DNA from: Parcubacteria group bacterium Gr01-1014_56
GTDB lineage: Bacteria > Patescibacteriota > Minisyncoccia > Phycocordibacterales > SBAW01
Assembly (NCBI GenBank): GCA_007375995.1
Contig: VMFK01000005.1
Span: 1 to 33,748 of the forward strand
DNA: 33,748 nucleotides
Direction of reading: 5' to 3'
How positions within the stretch are numbered: position 1 is the first letter of the stretch; each line of letters opens with the position of its first letter. Shown here in pieces: positions 21,881 to 28,538 of the stretch. The position numbers and the translations under genes were made by a program. The notes below the pieces were generated by a model, which saw only the letters and a list, made by a program, of their open reading frames with translations, did no database searches and was not told the origin of the DNA.

Positions 21881-22558
21881 TTATTTACTTTTCTCTTTAC
21901 CGGCGGCATCGGCAAACACTTCGCCACGGTAGATCCAAACTTTGACGCCGATAACGCCGAGTGGCAGGTTTGCGCGCTCTTTGGCAAAGTCGATGTCGGA
22001 GCGGAAGGTTTGGAGCGGGATGCGACCTTTCTTGAGCTCCTCAGTGCGCGACATAGAGCCGCCGCCGAGCATGCCGGCTACACCGATGCGTACGCCCTTG
22101 ACGTCGCGGTTGGCCATCACCTTTTCGATCGTCTGTTTGAGTACACGACGAAACGGCATGCGCTTCTCCAAGCTCTCGGCCACCATGTAGGCAACAATTG
22201 CCGCATTGCTCTCTGGAGAGCGGATCTCCTCAATGTCGAGTTTTACTTCTGGCACTCGGAGCTTTTTATGCTGCAAAAATGCAACGATTTTATTGCGCAG
22301 TTTAAGCGAGCCCTCACCAGAGCGGCCGATAATGAGCCCCGGGCGCGAAGTTTTTAGAATCACGCGGAGCGTCTTGTCGTTGCGCTCGATCTCGATGCCG
22401 CCAATATACATACCGCGCAGCTCTCTCAGGAGATATTCGCGCAGGAGTATGTCCGCCTTGAGATACTCTTGGTACTTAGTACCTGAAGCAAACCAACGAT
22501 GACGCCAGTCACGCAGTATCCCGAGTCGGTGTGCAAATGGATTAACTACTTTAGACAT
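21881..22558 (-). CDS. rpsC: 30S ribosomal protein S3
   Basis: 225 residues from the ATG at 22558 (MSKVVNPFAHRLGILRDWRHRW). The longer frame to 22648 only adds residues read from the rplV end and the repeat there (NPSTPLRINN). The KH domain has KTSRPGLIIGRSGEG, then ESNAAIVAYMVAESLEKRMPFRRVLKQTIEK and GVRIGVAGMLGGGSMSRTEELKKGRIPLQT. It is part of the mRNA entry site. The leader TAATTGTATG lacks a Shine-Dalgarno. Confidence 0.96.
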   Translation of the reverse strand: MSKVVNPFAHRLGILRDWRHRWFASGTKYQEYLKADILLREYLLRELRGMYIGGIEIERNDKTLRVILKTSRPGLIIGRSGEGSLKLRNKIVAFLQHKKLRVPEVKLDIEEIRSPESNAAIVAYMVAESLEKRMPFRRVLKQTIEKVMANRDVKGVRIGVAGMLGGGSMSRTEELKKGRIPLQTFRSDIDFAKERANLPLGVIGVKVWIYRGEVFADAAGKEKSK

Positions 22559-22562
22559 ACAA

Positions 22563-22952
22563 TTATTTATCCTGAGCGGAGTCGAAGGATTTGGCGACGG
22601 CCTTCTTAGCCTTTTTTGCCGACTTTGGCAGAGCAGCAGAAAGTGCAAGTGTGATCACACTGGTCTTTTTGCGGATCATGCTTGCCCGGCCGCGCGCGCG
22701 CGGCATCTGACGTTTAAAAACTACACCGCCGTTTACCTCGATCTTAGAAATGTAGAGCGTGGAGGCATCTGTCTTTGCATTTGAAACTGCAGAGAGGAGG
22801 AGTTTTGCCATTGGGTCGCTGCCGCGCTTAGGGAGTGTTGAGAGGAGCGCGAGAGCATTAGCAACGTTTCTACCGCGGATAAGGTCAGCGATAAGACGCA
22901 CCTTGCGAGGAGATTGTCGGTAGTTACTAAGTTGTGCGGTAGATGCTGTCAT
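22563..22952 (-). CDS. rplV: 50S ribosomal protein L22 with repeat-encoded tail
   Basis: 129 residues; most L22 are about 110. YRQSPRKVRLIADLIRGRNVANALALL, KLLLSAVSNAK and FKRQMPRARGRASMIRKKTSVITLAL are L22 signature. The extra end is basic (AKKAKKAVAK), and the last residues SFDSAQDK are encoded by a palindrome-like repeat (22570-22589), suggesting the repeat arrived in the 3' end and changed the C-terminus. L22 lines the exit tunnel. Confidence 0.95.
   Translation of the reverse strand: MTASTAQLSNYRQSPRKVRLIADLIRGRNVANALALLSTLPKRGSDPMAKLLLSAVSNAKTDASTLYISKIEVNGGVVFKRQMPRARGRASMIRKKTSVITLALSAALPKSAKKAKKAVAKSFDSAQDK
22570..22589 (-). repeat. CTTCGACTCCGCTCAGG repeat in the rplV 3' end
   Basis: On the minus strand this 20-base palindrome-like unit encodes the L22 ending SFDSAQD, followed by AAATAA which provides the stop. 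I recognise the unit as a widespread repeat in genomes from uncultured bacteria. Confidence 0.6.
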
Positions 22953-22967
22953 ACAATTATTATTTAT

Positions 22968-22985
22968 AGTGAGCCTGTCGAACTA
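22968..22985 (-). repeat. TAGTTCGACAGGCTCAC repeat between rpsS and rplV
   Basis: The least degenerate copy of the family at 18251 and 19161. Its first bases are the rpsS stop TAG. The rplV leader follows (AATAATAATTGTATG). Confidence 0.65.
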
Positions 22986-23354
22986 TTTCTTTGCTGCTGG
23001 CGCACCTGCTTTGCCGCCACTTGCCTCTGCCGCGGCCTTGGCTGCACCTGCTGCCGCTATCTCAGACTCCTTAGCTTTGATCTCGAGCTCCTTCTGCATT
23101 TTACCGCCGTGGCGAGTAAACTTTTTGGTGGGAGAGAATTCGCCCAGGCGATGCCCGACCATATCCTCGCTCACCAATACCTCTATATGCTTCATGCCGT
23201 TGTAGACGCCGAACTTGAAACCGACCATCTCAGGAGCGATTTGCGAGCGGCGCGCCCACGTCTTTATAGGCTCAGCAGTCTGAGGTTTCTTGCCCTCAAT
23301 TTTCTTGAGGAGTTTAGCGTCCACGTAGGGACCTTTGCTGATTGATCGTGCCAT
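22983..23354 (-). CDS. rpsS: 30S ribosomal protein S19 with Ala/Lys-rich tail
   Basis: 123 residues; the usual length is about 92. MARSISKGPYVDAKLLKKIEG, KTWARRSQIAPEMVGFKFGVYNGMKHIEVLVSEDMVGHRLGEFSPTKKF are S19. From about residue 90 the tail is low complexity, with repeated Ala, Lys and Glu (AAAGAAKAAAEASGGKAG). It binds the 16S head near the A-site finger contact. It opens the second block of the S10 cluster, behind its own promoter and leader hairpin. Confidence 0.96.
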   Translation of the reverse strand: MARSISKGPYVDAKLLKKIEGKKPQTAEPIKTWARRSQIAPEMVGFKFGVYNGMKHIEVLVSEDMVGHRLGEFSPTKKFTRHGGKMQKELEIKAKESEIAAAGAAKAAAEASGGKAGAPAAKK

Positions 23355-23375
23355 AATTTGTGTTCTTTTCTAAAC

Positions 23376-23393
23376 AAAAACCCGCCGTGCGGG
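23376..23393 (-). terminator. Terminator-like hairpin at the 5' end of the rpsS transcript
   Basis: CCCGC and GCGGG with loop ACG, then TTTTTG on the minus strand. It lies only about 25 bases before the rpsS ATG and just after a promoter. It would be the first structure in the mRNA: an attenuator, a 5' stabiliser, or a terminator for read-through from rplB. Confidence 0.6.
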
Positions 23394-23402
23394 AGTAAAA
23401 AC

Positions 23403-23431
23403 ATCCTACAGGATAAGCCCCGAAGAGTCAA
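23403..23431 (-). promoter_or_regulatory. Promoter of the rpsS gene block
   Basis: On the minus strand, TTGACT (23426-23431), 17 bases, TAGGAT (23403-23408). The start would be near 23396 and the leader about 42 bases. Confidence 0.55.
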
Positions 23432-23502
23432 ATAGAGCCTTGCCGGAGGCGGTTTATAGATATAGAGTGTGGGAAGAAGTTCACTGCAATGGGAGTAAAA
23501 TC

Positions 23503-24063
23503 ATGCTCAACCTTAAGACACTACCTGTCCACATACGGAGGGCTGCTAAGCAGATCGATCTTGTGGCTGATGCGCTCGCACGCGCAAACCGCGGTCGGGA
23601 ATGGTTAGACAAACACGCCCCGCCTGACTGGCGGCTCCAGATGATGTCTATAACCGGCGGAAAAATTTCTTCGCGGGTAAGGCTTCCTTATGGTGATCAA
23701 AACCCTCTAGCACTGGCGTTTCGCAGGGATAAAAGCCTCAAGAACGGAGACGGCCGAGTGATATGGGCTTCAGTCTCGGATCGATTTGGATTTACCCAGA
23801 ATCGCAAAATACCACAAGAGTTGGGTTTTTTGGAAAAAAGACACCAAGTAGAGAATGCGCTCATCGACGAAAATATCGACGGATATTTTCTCGATGATGC
23901 GTGGGAAACTATACTGAAGAACTTACGCTGGTACCCCCAACCGGTTGCTCCCTACCCAAAAAAAGAAGAACCGAAAAAATCTTTCAGTTTCTTCAGTAGT
24001 CCCGACAGGAATTCTTTGCTAACTAAAATGGCTGGCGAAACTCATCGGGATCAAGATACCTAA
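23503..24063 (+). CDS. Hypothetical protein inserted antisense in the S10 cluster
   Basis: 186 residues from the ATG at 23503 (MLNLKTLPVHIRRAAKQIDL), with GGGAG 7 bases upstream; the frame extends up to 23440 but less plausibly. It is soluble, rich in Arg, Asp and Trp (GREWLDKHAPPDWRLQMM, DDAWETILKNLRWYPQP), ending in a Pro/Lys-rich, Ser/Phe-rich tail. No family is recognised. It is on the opposite strand from the ribosomal genes around it and has its own terminator, so it splits rplB from rpsS. Possible cargo gene. Confidence 0.6.
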   Translation: MLNLKTLPVHIRRAAKQIDLVADALARANRGREWLDKHAPPDWRLQMMSITGGKISSRVRLPYGDQNPLALAFRRDKSLKNGDGRVIWASVSDRFGFTQNRKIPQELGFLEKRHQVENALIDENIDGYFLDDAWETILKNLRWYPQPVAPYPKKEEPKKSFSFFSSPDRNSLLTKMAGETHRDQDT

Positions 24064-24083
24064 GAAAACTAGACATCACGAAA

Positions 24084-24115
24084 AACCCCGCTACTCTGGC
24101 GGGGTTCTCTTTTTA
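24084..24115. terminator. Bidirectional terminator between the inserted gene and rplB
   Basis: An 8-bp stem AACCCCGC/GCGGGGTT, loop TACTCTG. On the plus strand it is followed by CTCTTTTTATT; on the minus strand by TTTC. It ends both the inserted gene and the rplC-rplB block. Confidence 0.75.
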
Positions 24116-24967
24116 TTATTTATTGTCCTTACTGCGCTTGCCGACTTTGCGGCGAGAGACAATCAAGTAGTTTGAATACTTTTTAGGTGTACGAGACTTC
24201 TGCCCCTTGCCTGTCGGCTTGCCCCAGGCAGATTTAGCGCGGCGCGTACCACGGCCTTGGCGCCCTTCGCCGCCGCCGTATGGGTGGTCTACCGGGTTCA
24301 TAGCGCTGCCGCGCACTGTTGGGCGAATACCAAGCCAGCGGCTGCGACCCGCTTTGCCGATGTTCATCAATTTATTTTCAGGGTTAGAAACCTCGCCAAG
24401 TGTTGCCCAGCAGTCCTCAAGCACCCGGCGTACCTCGCTTGAAGGCATCTTGAGGTCGACATAGCCTTGGTCACGTGCGACTACCTCGATATGTGTACCT
24501 GCAGCACGGCCGAGTTTGCCGCCGTTCCCTGGTTTGATCTCAACGTTATAGACAAATGCACCGATCGGCATGTTTTTAAGAGGCATACGGTTACCGGGAG
24601 TTGCCGGAGCGTTTTGTGCCGTCGTGATTGTGTCGCCCACTTTTACCGACTGTGGCAGGAGTGCGTAGCGACGTGCGCCGTCTTTGTAGAGAAGCACGCC
24701 GATAAAGCCAGAGCGGTTCGGGTCATACTCGATAGTCTCAACAACCGCCGGAACCTGTTTGTCGTAATAAAAATCGACATCGCGGAAGAGGCGTTTATGT
24801 CCGCCGCCCTTGTGGCGCACCGTGATGCGGCCGTCTTTGTTCCGACCCATGTCACGCTTGCCGCCCGAGACAAGCGCTTTGTGCGGCTCGTTAGTCGTGA
24901 GCTTGCCACGGAACGTGACCGTGGTCATGTGACGGCGTGATTTTGTATAAGGGTTATAGTGTTTCAT
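24116..24967 (-). CDS. rplB: 50S ribosomal protein L2
   Basis: 283 residues. MKHYNPYTKSRRHMTTVTF, GRNKDGRITVRHKGGGHKRLFRDVDF, RYALLPQSVKVGDTI, GNRMPLKNMPIGAFVYNVEIKPGNGGKLGRAAGTH, RPTVRGSAMNPVDHPYGGGEGR and TRRAKSAWGKPTGKGQKSR are L2. It is close to the peptidyl transferase centre. It is the last gene of the first block, with a terminator directly after. No Shine-Dalgarno. Confidence 0.98.
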   Translation of the reverse strand: MKHYNPYTKSRRHMTTVTFRGKLTTNEPHKALVSGGKRDMGRNKDGRITVRHKGGGHKRLFRDVDFYYDKQVPAVVETIEYDPNRSGFIGVLLYKDGARRYALLPQSVKVGDTITTAQNAPATPGNRMPLKNMPIGAFVYNVEIKPGNGGKLGRAAGTHIEVVARDQGYVDLKMPSSEVRRVLEDCWATLGEVSNPENKLMNIGKAGRSRWLGIRPTVRGSAMNPVDHPYGGGEGRQGRGTRRAKSAWGKPTGKGQKSRTPKKYSNYLIVSRRKVGKRSKDNK

Positions 24968-24996
24968 AAATTTTTTATAAAATTTCTTTACATTTT

Positions 24997-25281
24997 TTAC
25001 ATCAGCTCTATGGTCTCCCCCTTTTTAAGGTATACGTAAGCCTTTTTGCCTCCCGCTGTTTTGCCAGAGCGGTTAGTGCCACGCGTAACTACCTGCTTTG
25101 TGGGGATAGTAACGACGCGCACCTTGCGTGGAGTTACTTTAAAAATCTCCTTGATTGCTTCGGCAATCTCTTTTTTATTTGCTGTCGGAGCTACATTAAA
25201 AACGTATACACCAAGCTCAGAGAGGTACGCACCCTTTTCGGTAACGCGTGGGTTAAGAAGTATGTGAGAAGCGTGTTTCAT
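24997..25281 (-). CDS. rplW: 50S ribosomal protein L23
   Basis: 94 residues. ILLNPRVTEKGAYLSELGVYVFNVAPTANKKEIAEAIKEIFKVTPRKVRVVTI is L23 throughout. It sits at the tunnel exit and docks trigger factor and SRP. It begins directly after rplD. Leader AGAATAAATAATATG. Confidence 0.96.
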   Translation of the reverse strand: MKHASHILLNPRVTEKGAYLSELGVYVFNVAPTANKKEIAEAIKEIFKVTPRKVRVVTIPTKQVVTRGTNRSGKTAGGKKAYVYLKKGETIELM

Positions 25282-25282
25282 A

Positions 25283-25999
25283 TTATTTATTCTTAACTAC
25301 GCGCTTAGCGCCAAGCGTTTTTATTGCTGCTTCTGGGTCAGCAATCACGAGGTATTTGCTCGAGAGTACTGATACTGGGTTTAAGTTGCGCACCTCTACC
25401 GTAGCAACGTTGCCGATATTTGCGAAGCTCTTTTGTGTTGGCGTATGCGCGGTCGGGAGTGCGATAAGCGCTACGTTGTTCTTTTTAGTAAAGCCGCCAA
25501 GGTGTTGAGAGAGTGCTGTCAAAATAGCTTTTGCCTCTTTGGTTTTAGGAGCTTTCATCTCGAGCGAGTCTATAAAAATGATCTCATTGTCTTTAAATTT
25601 GCGTGAGAGCGCGACAAGAAGCGCCTTTTGGCGTGCCTGGCGGTTGATTTTTTGCGCATAGGACTTGTCCTTGCGGGGGCCGTGGGTAACACCGCCGCCC
25701 TTCCAGATCGGAGAGCGAGAGGAGCCGTGGCGCGCGCGGCCAGTACCCTTTTGGGCCCATGGTTTCTTGCCGCCACCGCGCACCTCGCCGCGGTCTTTGG
25801 TGTGCGCAATAGGTGTGCGGTTGTTTGCACGCATAGCAACAACTACCTGGTGTACCAAGTCGCCGTTCCAAGGCAGGCCAAAAATATTTTCAGGGAGGTT
25901 AAATGTCCCCATTTCTTTGCCTTGTTTGTTGTAAATCTTTGTTTCCATCCCGTTAGAAGGCTTAGAAATTTTTTCTTTTATTTTAGTTTGAGTTTCCAT
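25283..25999 (-). CDS. rplD: 50S ribosomal protein L4 (start ambiguous)
   Basis: About 238 residues from the ATG at 25999. LVHQVVVAMRANNRTPIAHTKDRGEVRGGGKKPWAQKGTGRARHGSSRSPIWKGGGVTHGP is the L4 loop signature. L4 homology begins only at METKIYNKQGKEMG, whose ATG is at 25948; the 17 extra residues (METQTKIKEKISKPSNG) precede it and contain an inverted-repeat arm. The METQTKI and METKIYN starts resemble each other, so a small duplication or repeat insertion may have moved the start. L4 lines the exit tunnel. Confidence 0.9.
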   Translation of the reverse strand: METQTKIKEKISKPSNGMETKIYNKQGKEMGTFNLPENIFGLPWNGDLVHQVVVAMRANNRTPIAHTKDRGEVRGGGKKPWAQKGTGRARHGSSRSPIWKGGGVTHGPRKDKSYAQKINRQARQKALLVALSRKFKDNEIIFIDSLEMKAPKTKEAKAILTALSQHLGGFTKKNNVALIALPTAHTPTQKSFANIGNVATVEVRNLNPVSVLSSKYLVIADPEAAIKTLGAKRVVKNK

Positions 26000-26027
26000 A
26001 TTTATATTCAAGACCTTCTAACGGGAT
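25947..26027 (-). repeat. Inverted repeat around the rplC stop and rplD start
   Basis: The 14-base arms ATCCCGTTAGAAGG (25947-25960) and CCTTCTAACGGGAT (26014-26027) are perfect complements, 53 bases apart. The rplC stop TAG lies in one arm, and AT of the inner rplD start ATG in the other. The unit is a repeat type common in genomes from uncultured CPR-like bacteria. Confidence 0.65.
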
Positions 26028-26650
26028 TCCGTTCCTTTAATCTCAACAAGCGTACCTTTGCGCCCTGGGATTGCGCCCGCGATCACGAGCTCGTTTGTCT
26101 CTGGGATTATTTGGAGGATCGGGAGGTTGCGAACCGTCACGCGGTCAGAGCCCAAGCGGCCTGCCATGCGCATGCCCTTTGCAACGCGGCCACCCGCGCG
26201 CCCGCCCCCACCACCGATAGAACCTGGAGAACGCTCGGAGTGCTTTTGGCCGTGTGAGCGTGGGCCGCCGTGGAAACCGTGCCGCTTAACAACGCCTGCA
26301 AACCCTTTACCTTTTGAAATTGCTGAGACCTCTACCTTCTCCCCTACTGTAAATACTGAGAGGTCTACTATTGCGCCGACTTCAACATCGGGGACAGCGC
26401 CGTTTTTGAGACGAAGCTCTTTAAAATTTTTAAGTGCCTTACCTTTAGCGTGCCCGATCTGTGCGTTGTTGATGTGTTTTTCTTTACCCTCAAAGCTCCC
26501 TATCTGCACTGCGGAGTAACCCTCTTTCTCTTCCGTTTTTATCTGCGTAACAGTTGCTGGGGAAGTGTTGATGATAGTAGCGGCAAAAGCCCGACCGTCT
26601 TCGGTATATACAGTAAGCATTTTGCCCTTTGTTCCAAGGATGAATTTCAT
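26018..26650 (-). CDS. rplC: 50S ribosomal protein L3
   Basis: 210 residues of normal length. KFILGTKGKMLTVYTEDG, GEKVEVSAISKGKGFAGVVKRHGFHGGPRSHGQKHSERSPGSIG and GKGMRMAGRLGSDRVTVRNL are L3. It is an early assembly protein of the 50S subunit. It begins the first block of the S10 cluster, behind a good promoter and a structured leader; rpsJ is not upstream but about 1.4 kb away with tuf. Confidence 0.97.
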   Translation of the reverse strand: MKFILGTKGKMLTVYTEDGRAFAATIINTSPATVTQIKTEEKEGYSAVQIGSFEGKEKHINNAQIGHAKGKALKNFKELRLKNGAVPDVEVGAIVDLSVFTVGEKVEVSAISKGKGFAGVVKRHGFHGGPRSHGQKHSERSPGSIGGGGGRAGGRVAKGMRMAGRLGSDRVTVRNLPILQIIPETNELVIAGAIPGRKGTLVEIKGTESR

Positions 26651-26774
26651 AACTTAGCGAAGTGAGAGAAAAGAATTTATTCTTTTCCGAGCGAGCGACA
26701 GTTATATCGGGGTATTCCCCGCTATGTTGTCTATTGGTCCCCGAGGGGACGTGGCCAACCCTATTTCGAGAGTC
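26651..26774 (-). promoter_or_regulatory. Structured 5' leader of the rplC operon
   Basis: About 120 bases with three perfect or near-perfect hairpins: 26737-26750 (GTCCCC/GGGGAC), 26708-26721 (CGGGG/CCCCG, loop AATA) and 26668-26687 (GAAAAGAA/TTCTTTTC). In other bacteria ribosomal protein leaders are often self-regulated (L4 or S10 leader). No T-run follows the hairpins, so translational rather than transcriptional control is more likely. Confidence 0.55.
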
Positions 26775-26780
26775 CCAAAG

Positions 26781-26809
26781 AATATACCCTAGAGTCGAAA
26801 ATTATGCAA
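26781..26809 (-). promoter_or_regulatory. Promoter of the rplC operon
   Basis: On the minus strand, TTGCAT (26804-26809), 17 bases, TATATT (26781-26786), close to consensus. The start would be near 26774. It overlaps the end of the membrane protein gene by no bases (that gene stops at 26814). Confidence 0.7.
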
Positions 26810-26813
26810 ACAC

Positions 26814-27212
26814 CTATTGCATTCGATGACGGAGATAATATCGCCAACCTGCATAGAGGAGTGTGAGGGCTAAAATTCCTACCGCCATAAAAGTAATAAA
26901 TTGTGTCGAGAATTCGGCAGTGTTAAGTAGCGTATAAGCAGCCCATACTCCAATCGCGGCAATAAGTACGTCGAGGAGTGAGTTTTGCCAATCTTCAACA
27001 ATACCGAGTAGCATTTCAAACCCTTCATACAAAGAAGTGAGCGCCACGGTAATGATAACTGTTGACCACAAAGAGAGCCCAAGCCACAGGCCTACTATGC
27101 CCAACAAGAGGCCGGTCAAAAGATGCACAATACTCCACGGGTCGAGATACCGGCCGTGGCCCCAAGTAAGTTTGATTGCCTGCTGTGCCTGACGCTCAAA
27201 ACGTAACTTCAT
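26814..27212 (-). CDS. Membrane protein with four helices, distant relative of the one at 13229-13612
   Basis: 132 residues; hydrophobic segments at about 28-48, 48-63, 78-98 and 105-125. The conserved pattern LDPWSIVHLLTGLLLG, then LYEGFEM and LLDVLIAAIG, resembles IPIHMVGGLTIG, LFEYVSG and DTLKDLGDDLFG of the protein at 13229-13612. It has no known function. It lies between rplC and the PaaX/Cas2-like gene on the same strand and is not a ribosomal protein. Confidence 0.65.
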   Translation of the reverse strand: MKLRFERQAQQAIKLTWGHGRYLDPWSIVHLLTGLLLGIVGLWLGLSLWSTVIITVALTSLYEGFEMLLGIVEDWQNSLLDVLIAAIGVWAAYTLLNTAEFSTQFITFMAVGILALTLLYAGWRYYLRHRMQ

Positions 27213-27284
27213 TCCACAATCGTATCACCGAAAATCCCCCCATGAAGGGACTTTCATTACGATTATTTTTAGTACGATTCCAAG

Positions 27285-27318
27285 TATGAATAACTATGCT
27301 ATAGCTGAGTTGTTCATA
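27285..27318. repeat. 34-bp near-palindrome, downstream copy
   Basis: It begins TATGAATAACTATGC and ends GTTGTTCATA, close to a perfect dyad. Differs from the copy at 27901-27934 at 3 of 34 positions. It directly follows the stop of the PaaX/Cas2-like gene. Confidence 0.8.
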
Positions 27319-27320
27319 TA

Positions 27321-27890
27321 TCATTTCATTAGTCTAAATTTTTCTTTGAGAAAGTAGTCGCCTTCAATCTTATCTGCAATGATATACAAGAGATCTTTTC
27401 CAATACGAAAATCAATTTTTAGAAACGTAATGAGATCCTCGCAATCATATGGGTACACCCATACACTATCTTGTAAACGGCTAAAGCCCAGACTAATCAG
27501 TGTTACACGTAGTCGTTCGCGGATGCGTTTGTGTTTTTCAGGAATATCAAAAATAAGAATACGCCATTTACTATCCCATCGTTTTGGTTTTTTTAGAGCT
27601 AATCGCCCCTCGTTGAGTAGAGCTGCAAACTGTTCTCCTCGTAAAGTAAGACGTGCCTGGTTATTTTCGATTTTGATATATCCCTTTCCAATAAGTCTAG
27701 AAAAAGACTTTTTGATAGTTTGCCTCTTCTGACTTTGATTACGTCGGGCAAGATTTCCCATTGCTGCAAGTACATTCGGAGCGACAACCGCGACCGCAAG
27801 TGTACCTCCAATAGCAAGAGTACCAATAATGGCCTTATTGATTTTTGTGCGCCGTACGTGTGCGCGAACTTCTCGCTCCAATGTACCCAT
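27321..27890 (-). CDS. PaaX/Cas2-like protein with winged-helix region
   Basis: 189 residues. Residues ~18-46 hold a hydrophobic stretch (KAIIGTLAIGGTLAVAVVAP). Then a winged-helix-like region (KKSFSRLIGKGYIKIENNQARLTLRGEQF). From about residue 103 the protein is a Cas2-like/PaaX C-terminal ferredoxin fold: WDSKWRILIFDIPEKHKRIRERLRVTLISLGFSRLQDSVWVYP. Such genes are often misannotated as Cas2 in CPR genomes; no CRISPR array or other cas gene is near. A DNA-binding regulator is the more likely role, and 34-bp near-palindromes lie on both sides of it. Confidence 0.75.
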   Translation of the reverse strand: MGTLEREVRAHVRRTKINKAIIGTLAIGGTLAVAVVAPNVLAAMGNLARRNQSQKRQTIKKSFSRLIGKGYIKIENNQARLTLRGEQFAALLNEGRLALKKPKRWDSKWRILIFDIPEKHKRIRERLRVTLISLGFSRLQDSVWVYPYDCEDLITFLKIDFRIGKDLLYIIADKIEGDYFLKEKFRLMK

Positions 27891-27900
27891 ATCTTCAAAA

Positions 27901-27934
27901 TATGAATAACTATGCTATAGCAGAATTATTCATA
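27901..27934. repeat. 34-bp near-palindrome, upstream copy
   Basis: It begins TATGAATAACTATGC, has TATA in the middle and ends AATTATTCATA. It ends 11 bases before the start of the PaaX/Cas2-like gene on its 5' side. Arms TATGAATAA and TTATTCATA pair perfectly. A self-operator is the natural reading. Confidence 0.8.
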
Positions 27935-27978
27935 GTGCGGGTACTGTATACATATTCAAAAAATATGCAACTGATACG

Positions 27979-28006
27979 AAAAATCCCCTGGCTTTTCGGC
28001 CGGGGG
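27979..28006 (-). terminator. Terminator of the tuf-rpsJ operon
   Basis: An 8-bp stem (CCCCTGGC with GCCGGGGG, one G-T) and loop TTTTCG. On the minus strand ATTTTTCG follows. It lies about 90 bases after the rpsJ stop. The plus strand also has TTTT after it. Confidence 0.75.
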
Positions 28007-28075
28007 TTTTCAAAAACGCCATTCTTTTTTATTTGTAAAAATGTCCTTGCTACAAGAAGCCATTCCTCTTTATCG

Positions 28076-28110
28076 GTGAAGATGACGCTGCTTCGCTACG
28101 CCATCTTCAC
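28076..28110 (-). repeat. Hairpin carrying the rpsJ stop codon
   Basis: Arms GTGAAGATG and CATCTTCAC; the rpsJ stop TAG lies in the loop within GGCGTAGCG, like the rpsE arrangement. The arm also encodes the last residues DVKMA of S10. Confidence 0.65.
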
Positions 28111-28500
28111 GTCTATCGTGACACCTGAAGGTAAGGAGAGGTTGGTGAGTGCCTCGATGACCTTTGGAGAAGGGTCGAGGATGTCGATAACGCGCTTGTG
28201 GATCCGCATCTCAAACTGCTCGCGCGCATCTTTGTAGACGAACGTCGAGCGGTTAACGGTATATTTTTTGATCTCGGTTGGGAGCGGTATCGGGCCGGCA
28301 ACCTTAGCATCGTAGCGAAGCGCCGTGTCGAGTATCTGTTTTATCGACGCGTCGAGCACCTTGTGCTCGTAGGCTTTCACCTTGATGCGCAGCCGCTGGA
28401 CAGCAACTGGTGCAGCCGCCTTGCGCACACGCGGCGCACTCTTTGCGCCTGCGGGCTTTGCGGCTGCCTTCTTTTTTGTTTCTGTTGCTTCAGCTGGCAT
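28096..28500 (-). CDS. rpsJ: 30S ribosomal protein S10 with Ala/Lys-rich N-terminal extension
   Basis: 134 residues; the usual length is about 102. The core begins near residue 35: QRLRIKVKAYEHKVLDASIKQILDTALRYDAKVAGPIPLPTEIKKYTVNRSTFVYKDAREQFEMRIHKRVIDI is S10. The first 33 residues (PAEATETKKKAAAKPAGAK..) are low complexity and basic. S10 is also NusE, the antitermination partner, in other bacteria. It follows tuf by 38 bases, and is not beside rplC. Confidence 0.95.
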   Translation of the reverse strand: MPAEATETKKKAAAKPAGAKSAPRVRKAAAPVAVQRLRIKVKAYEHKVLDASIKQILDTALRYDAKVAGPIPLPTEIKKYTVNRSTFVYKDAREQFEMRIHKRVIDILDPSPKVIEALTNLSLPSGVTIDVKMA

Positions 28501-28538
28501 TTTGATTACTTTTTATTTGCAGACAATTAGTTGTCTGC

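Noticed and set aside
22559..22648. 30-residue N-terminal extension of S3
   Set aside because: It overlaps rplV almost entirely and is read through the repeat; S3 homology begins at MSKVVNPF.
27321..27934. CRISPR-Cas locus suggested by the Cas2-like gene and two flanking repeats
   Set aside because: Only two repeat copies exist, 616 bases apart, with the gene between; there are no spacers and no Cas1. The winged-helix part fits a PaaX-like regulator better.
27845..28237. Plus-strand frame starting MNNYAIAEL in the near-palindrome and running antisense into rpsJ
   Set aside because: Most of it is antisense to rpsJ, and it passes through the rpsJ terminator hairpin. The matching start at 27286 arises only because the palindrome is repeated.
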